Origin: Ceratodon purpureus
Taxonomy: Eukaryota; Streptophyta; Bryopsida; Pseudoditrichales; Ditrichaceae
DNA length: 64,000 nt
Assembly: GCA_014871385.1 (NCBI GenBank)
Contig: CM026423.1
Location: 23,878,906-23,942,905, forward strand
Reading direction: 5' to 3'
A model generated the notes under the pieces. It was not told where the DNA came from, searched no databases, and worked only from the letters and a program-made list of their open reading frames with translations. Positions 58,979 through 64,000 of this stretch are shown here, piece by piece. Within the stretch, counting starts at the first letter, position 1, and each line of letters starts with the position of its first letter. Position numbers and translations under genes: made by a program.

Positions 58979-59418
58979 CATTAGGGGAAAAATGGGGTCT
59001 CTAGAAGGCCTTGTAAGACAACCCGGATTAGGTGAGCTTCCTGCCCGCTGACACTTCTCTGCGAAATCTCATTGGTGGATATCCTGCCCGCTGACAACAA
59101 AATTCGCCCCGTTGACAACAGGATTCGCCCCGCTGACAACAGGATCCGGTACTGTCCAATGGGGTGACAGCAGTGGGCACACGCTCGGTGACAGTGTCAT
59201 TACTGCTTGTATTGTCCAATTGGGGGGTGGATTGGGGTGGGGTGGGGAAGGGAAGCGATTGGCTGTACCCCCCAAATGCCAACTTCTGGCACTGCTGGCA
59301 GCATTTGGCGCCCTGCTGGCACCATTGGTGCCAGCAGGTAAAGTGCACGGGCATGGCAAAAATTCAGGCACAGATTTCATGGAAAAGGCCTTCTGGAGAC
59401 CCCAAACTTTCCCTAATG
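58979..59418. mobile_element. 440-bp MITE, family with CATTAGGGGAAA ends
   Basis: The left end starts CATTAGGGGAAAAATGGGGT and the right end is its imperfect inverted copy (about 29 of 34). It contains three 21-bp direct repeats of CGCTGACAACAGGATTCGCC type at about 59090-59152. Its interior is shared, in inverted orientation, with the element at 60138-60455. No clear target duplication. Confidence 0.8.
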
Positions 59419-59929
59419 GGGGGGGTTACTATTTATTTTCAACAGCATGCCAAATTTTCTCGTGGCTGGCTTCGTTGTGCGTTGGTTGCTCGGTGAGAAC
59501 GTGAATCCAATTTCACAGTGCTGGTAAAGTGACTTTGCCTAGTTTTACTTGGGGACACCCATATGTTGATATCCGGCGTTCATTAGGCTTACTCGCTTAG
59601 CACCTACATAGGTATGAATGAAGCAAGCATTTAAAATCAAGTAGATCGACAATTGTGGAATATAACCAAAGCACAGTTTTGAACCAAAATTATGAGTAGG
59701 CACAGTGCGTTTTTCTGAAGTCTAGTTCGGAATTTGAAGGATCTGTTCCAAAAACCTAACAATTCCCATTTCAATTGTCTATTGTGCTATACATTAATTT
59801 TCGAATCCCAGAGCGGAATAGTAGTAAGTAAATCGATACTTTGCTACATTTTCATCGAATTCCCCTTGACTGCTATAATCCCAGTGAACAATCACTCTAA
59901 AGAACAATTTCCTCTATAGAAACCACAAA

Positions 59930-60760
59930 TGAGAGGATAGCGTCGATGTAGCCTATCTCTTGACGTCTAACGGCCATAACTCCGGACGATGATTCCTCCA
60001 GAGTCCTTAGTGCCTCAGTGCATGCCGACGCCTTCACTTGGGAATCCATTAGCCTTTCCTCGTACTGTGTCACCTTCTTTTCGTACCTCAAGACATCGTT
60101 GTAGCAACCAACCTCCACAGTTGTTGACAACCTCTTACATTAGGGGAAATATGGGGTCTGCAACGGGCCTTTGGGTTTCCCACGTGCCTCAAAATTTGGC
60201 CATGCCCGTGCACTTTATCCGCTGGTACCAATGGTGCCAGCAGGTCGCCAAATCGGCGTTTGGGGGGTCCAACCAATCGCTCGCAGCGAAGGCGTGTGCC
60301 ACTGCTGTCACCCCATTGGACAGTAGCGGATTGTGTTGTCAGCGGGCAGGATATCCACCAATGAGATTACTTAGAGAGGCATGCCTAGGCAGCAAGTTCA
60401 TCTACCTTCGGGCTGTCTTACAAGGCCCGTTGCAGACCCCATATTTCCTCTAATGATTTTTTCAAGGTTAAAACCCTAAACAAAACCCTAAACATTGATT
60501 GGGAGGTAAAATATCATACCTGCGCTGTTGACGCTATCCTCGGCTAATGCTGTTGGTCTCAGTTGCGAATTCTCTCCAGCACCCCTCTCATGGCCAAAGC
60601 TGTAGTTTATACAATCATCCTCCTTCCCGACTCCGCTAGCACTCCATATACCCGTCTTTGCTTCATGAACCAGGAACCGCGCTGCAGGTTACGGAATGTG
60701 CCAACAGTCCGTTGCATCTCGCTTTGGGATTATTCCTCTCGATTTCTCCGCTAACGCTAT
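59930..60760 (-). other. Possible gene remnant interrupted by a MITE
   Basis: On the minus strand, a telobox-like GGGTTTAGGGTTGG (about 60786-60799) is followed by GC-balanced sequence with a donor-like GCAG-GTATGA near 60520. Beyond the MITE comes an exon-like stretch reading DVLRYEKKVTQYEERLMDSQ and EIGYIDAILSFV (60130-59930). This pattern would fit a small gene whose intron received the MITE at 60138-60455. No family is recognised and no complete frame could be built. Confidence 0.22.
60138..60455. mobile_element. 318-bp MITE, same family, inverted relative to the 440-bp copy
   Basis: The left end starts CATTAGGGGAAATATGGGGT, and the inverted right end differs at one base in about 35. The interior shares TGGTGCCAGCAGGT, GTCACCCCATTGGACAGT, GTCAGCGGGCAGGATATCCA and GCATGCCCGTGCACTTTA-type blocks with 58979-59418 on the opposite strand. 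Confidence 0.88.
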
Positions 60761-60969
60761 AGTCCCTCCGGAAAATTCTGATAAAATCCAACCCTAAACC
60801 CTAATTTCCAGAGGATCCCTCGCATGGAGCCCTTACGCAGATCCCTCGGAATCGTAGCATCGTCTGAGCCGCCCCGTCGAAGCCAAATCCATATTTGAGA
60901 TTTCAAATTAATCCAGCGCTCTTGGAATCCTAGTAATGGCCACACGCTTGTCGAATCCAACTAGGAGTA

Positions 60970-62191
60970 CTCTAGGCAGAGGAGAGTATATAACATTTAT
61001 TGTAACATAACATATTCTCCGGATCCATTGATTTCATACTTATCATCTGGCGACTGTACCGTCGCCTGCCATGGCTCTCCTGCTGCATAAGAAAAAGGAG
61101 TAATTTTGGTTACTGACATCAGAACGAGGTTCCCATGAAACCGTTGAGCTAAAGTGGGGGGACGTGGCATTGAACCAGCGTACTTGCACTCCACTCCCAC
61201 TTCCTTCCCACTGAATTTGAAGTGAAATGTCTCAAGTTTAATTAATATTTTTTCACTTTTTTTTGTTTTGGTGCCCTTGTAAACATAAACATGGTTGAGA
61301 AAAAATATTACACTATCACAACATTCAATTGGAGGAGCTCCAAAAGTTTCGCGAGAAACAATGTTTTTGAAACGTCCCTGCGGTACTTCTCGCCCACAAA
61401 AGAGTGCAAACTACTCCGACCCGTTCATTTCTACAAGCGAAATATAGAAACGGAGGGCATCGCGTAGTCGAAAGTGATTTCTCTCAAAATGATGATGTGA
61501 TATGCTCACTTTTCCAAATGACTGCTTTCACTTGGTCCGACTTCGTGGTACTCATACGGTGTCTAAACTCAATGTCTTCTTCCACAAATTTGGGAAGTTG
61601 TAGTACATGAAGTCTACTTTCCAAATCCCAAACTTAATTTTACATCAAAATAACCGAGATGCCACTTTCTCTAGTGTTTAGACAACAGGCTGAAATTGAC
61701 AAATAATTAAGCACTTTTTTGGTCCACTTTACCATGCTTACACCTTAATGTCCTTCTCAACGGGACTCCCCCTACGTATGCTGATGAATAGTCTAACTTG
61801 TTAAAACATCATGACTTTGATACTGAAAGGTTTTGATTCTATGTGGATGTGTAAAAGTATATTAGGCACTATAATAGGACTACAGGTTAGATGGAATTTG
61901 ATACCCCCAGGGGAGTCATCTTGAACTGGCTGTAGTTAGTCAGACACTAAGTCTCTAGTCCAGAAGTCCGTCGGTTACTTTCTGCCCTGGGCCTTGGCCC
62001 GATGAGGGTTGTTTTTCTTTCTCTTGCAATGAATTCCTTCATTTGCTCCCCCCAAAAAAAACAAAAAAAAACAAAAAAACAAAAAAATAAAACAAAACAA
62101 AACAAACAAACAACATGACTGATAAATGTTTCACAATCCACACAGAGTTGTTTTTCCTGGCAAATTTTAACCAACTTTCATGGCTAAATAC
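60970..62191. other. Intergenic, nothing recognised
   Basis: No supported gene. An A-rich run with CAAAACAAAACAAACAAACA-type low complexity lies at 62049-62112. Confidence 0.45.
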
Positions 62192-62193
62192 TA

Positions 62194-62618
62194 AGGTGGA
62201 GGCACCCATAGTCGACCAGGTACCCATAACTAATCAGTCTGAGACTTCTCCATTTCCAACTTCCATTTCCAACCACTTACTGTTCAAAATCTTGGAAGAT
62301 CTAGAAGAAAGTATCAAGCATGATTGGTAGTAAGGGAATCAAAGGGAATCATACGGGAATATTTTGGTTGTAGCACAGTGATCAAGTTTTGGTGTCATGG
62401 TGGTCGGTTTTAGGTGGGCCTACATATCGATTATATGTATTACAAAAAAAATGTCTTTCAAAATTCATAGTAAATTAAATATTGAAGTAAACATGACATT
62501 TAAAGTTGCATTCCTCCTAAAAACCTATTTCCCCTTCGAGGAAAAATCTCCCTCAACTTATACACCTCCAATCTTAGTGGCAAATCTCTTAACTGGTCGG
62601 TTATAGGTGCCTCTACCT
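62194..62618. mobile_element. 425-bp MITE with pogo-like inverted repeats and TA duplication
   Basis: The left end AGGTGGAGGCACCCATAGTC and its inverted right end match at 22 of 26 bases, and TA flanks each end (62192-62193, 62619-62620). An internal GGTCGGTTTTAGGTGGGCC at about 62402-62420 is an extra copy of the terminal motif. The terminal core matches the elements at 189-520 and 14346-17637. No coding capacity. Confidence 0.83.
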
Positions 62619-62620
62619 TA

Positions 62621-63775
62621 GAAAGGTTGAGGTATGAAGGATGGTTTCTTGCTGCTATCATCCGATGGTATAAGATTCCCTAGAAGTTTGGCTGAACGTA
62701 TTGTAAATTATTGATTATAAAAATATTTTATATTATTTCAAAAGGGTTACTGCCTGGAGAACCGTGTAGACAACTACAAAAATTAAAATATTACATTTTT
62801 TTGAGGCATCATTAATTTACCCAAAATATTTTAGATTCTAGAATAAAAGTTGGAAATGACCATCAATGTGGGCGTTTGTAGAAAAAATTAATTTAAATGG
62901 AGTCAGATCTTCTAGAACCAAATAAGATATGATAGAGTAAAGTAACTCAGACGAATATATTTGTTTCGTAACTATATATGCATCTTATAACTTTCACACA
63001 GACAGTAGGCCACGCACCTCAAAATAAATAACTTTAGCACCAACCAATACCATAGGAACATGATATCATTGACATGTGACCAAGACTGGTACATTCAAGT
63101 GCTTGACACTGTAAAATATGTGTCCTGAAGAGTACACACGTGTTTAAGAACCCGACGGTGACTCTGGAGAGAAGCGCGTTCTCTTTTTCGCAGTCAGCAA
63201 TCTTTTCTAGTCGTGCATAGTTTACAACTTATTACTTGTCCCTGAATCTGGAAAGAAAATGTCATGATTAATTCTTTACAAATGAGCCGTCGTGACTCGT
63301 TCCATTCCAAAATTCTCAGACCATGGCCACTGCATTTTAGGCGCTACCAATGAAATCGGCTATGAGGTCAAGGTCACCGACTCTAACATCATCGATTGCC
63401 ATATTTATTAATACGCCAATCCTCTTTGTTGGATTAGTGTGGTTGCCCACATGTTAAACGGGATGGACCAATTAAGTAGATATGGCGATTCATTGTTGTA
63501 CGTCCGCCAGTCTTGACATGAGTGTGGACTGACCATGAGTCCACCGAAAGTAATTTTCTCATGTATTGTACAGTAAGATATTCTGAGGATTGGGTCAAGC
63601 TTGACCTAATGCTTGAGTCACTATATTCAGTGCAGTGACAATGCAGGCTAGCTGGATGTGATGTGCAGACGAACAACTTTAAAGAGTCGACTCTTTTTTA
63701 TTCGGCCCGCCTCGAACGTATTACAGTACTGCTGCCGAGTTGATTGTGTATGATCCTCCACCTAGTGTTGGGAGC
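62621..63775. other. Intergenic, nothing recognised
   Basis: AT-rich, with short ORFs only. The last 150 bases are GC-richer and probably the upstream region of the gene at the right edge. Confidence 0.4.
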
Positions 63776-63783
63776 TATAAATA
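63776..63783 (+). promoter_or_regulatory. TATA box of the right-edge gene
   Basis: TATAAATA in the context GGAGCTATAAATAGGTGG. A start near 63808 would give a leader of about 170 bases before the ATG at 63978. ACAACAGAAGC occurs twice in this leader. Confidence 0.5.
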
Positions 63784-63977
63784 GGTGGCACGGATTCTCT
63801 CCCGAACACAACAGAAGCGTAGTACACCTGCTACACATTTTTCGCAAATACAACAGAAGCAGTTCCACAGGTTGAAGGCGGTACTTCACACAAGTTCAGC
63901 TTCGCTCTGCTGAGACTAGCTCTTGCACTTCAGTCACTCATTCCAAGCTCACCATCTAGAGCCGGCGGCCAGTGCCG

Positions 63978-64000
63978 ATGTCAAGCTGCTGGATCTATCT
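63978..64000 (+). CDS. Possible start of a gene cut by the window edge
   Basis: The first ATG downstream of the TATA box that has a CG-rich context (AGTGCCGATGTCAAG) opens a frame beginning MSSCWIY that runs off the window. Only seven full codons are visible, so nothing can be said of the product. Confidence 0.3.

Noticed and set aside
59028-59504. ORFs of 103-130 codons on both strands
   Set aside because: They lie inside the MITE at 58979-59418 and its flank; the Cys/Gly/Arg runs come from its 21-bp repeats.
61140-61180. tRNA- or SINE-like A-box (TAGCTCAACGG) and B-box (GGTTCAATGCC) motifs on the minus strand
   Set aside because: They occur in the wrong order (B before A in the 5' to 3' direction) and no cloverleaf can be drawn.

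Overview
The window looks like nuclear DNA of a land plant, most likely a seedless one such as a moss or other bryophyte. That placement is an inference. The direct evidence is three well-resolved intron-containing host genes: plastid ribosomal protein S1 (410 codons, 7 exons), a PHO1-type SPX-EXS phosphate exporter (890 codons, 12 exons) and an OBERON-type PHD-finger protein (617 codons, 7 exons). All their introns are GT-AG, about 115 to 430 bases long, and every exon junction keeps the reading frame. OBERON proteins are specific to the plant lineage, and Arabidopsis-type telobox motifs (AAACCCTAA) occur in putative promoters. No rRNA, tRNA or CRISPR array was found.

Layout. 0-9 kb: a 332-bp MITE, decayed coding-like ORFs, palindromes and G-tracts, and one small unassigned gene candidate at 8446-8844 with telobox and TATA upstream. 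10.5-13.1 kb: RPS1 (+). 14.3-17.6 kb: a 3.3-kb pogo/Tigger-like DNA transposon with a 520-codon DDE transposase, terminal inverted repeats and TA target duplications. 18.3-19.9 kb: an unrecognised five-exon gene (+) for a 144-residue protein. 21.4-24 kb: a decayed PIF/Harbinger transposase and a possible convergent partner gene. 24.3-28.3 kb: AT-rich, no gene seen. 28.3-33.1 kb: PHO1 (-), with a GC-rich 5' region and a 298-bp MITE upstream. 34-38 kb: low-coding DNA with a 7 x 15-bp repeat. 38.0-47.0 kb: a 9-kb Mutator-like element with long inverted repeats, a decayed MULE transposase (+) and a second, convergent, unrecognised gene (-). 47-52 kb: AT-rich, with another TA-flanked MITE. 52.9-56.4 kb: OBERON (+). 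57-63.9 kb: five repeat or MITE copies and gene fragments. 63.8-64 kb: a TATA box and probably the start of a gene that runs off the edge.

The host genes are functionally independent housekeeping or developmental genes (plastid translation, phosphate export, chromatin reading in meristems). The rest is dominated by DNA transposons from three superfamilies and at least four MITE families. I saw no reverse transcriptase or integrase.

The most interesting items are the 9-kb MULE, whose convergent second gene encodes a protein I cannot assign, and the pogo-like element, whose terminal repeat consensus (AGGTRNNRGCACCCA) is shared by two short MITEs 14 and 45 kb away. Together these look like an autonomous element with its non-autonomous derivatives in one window.
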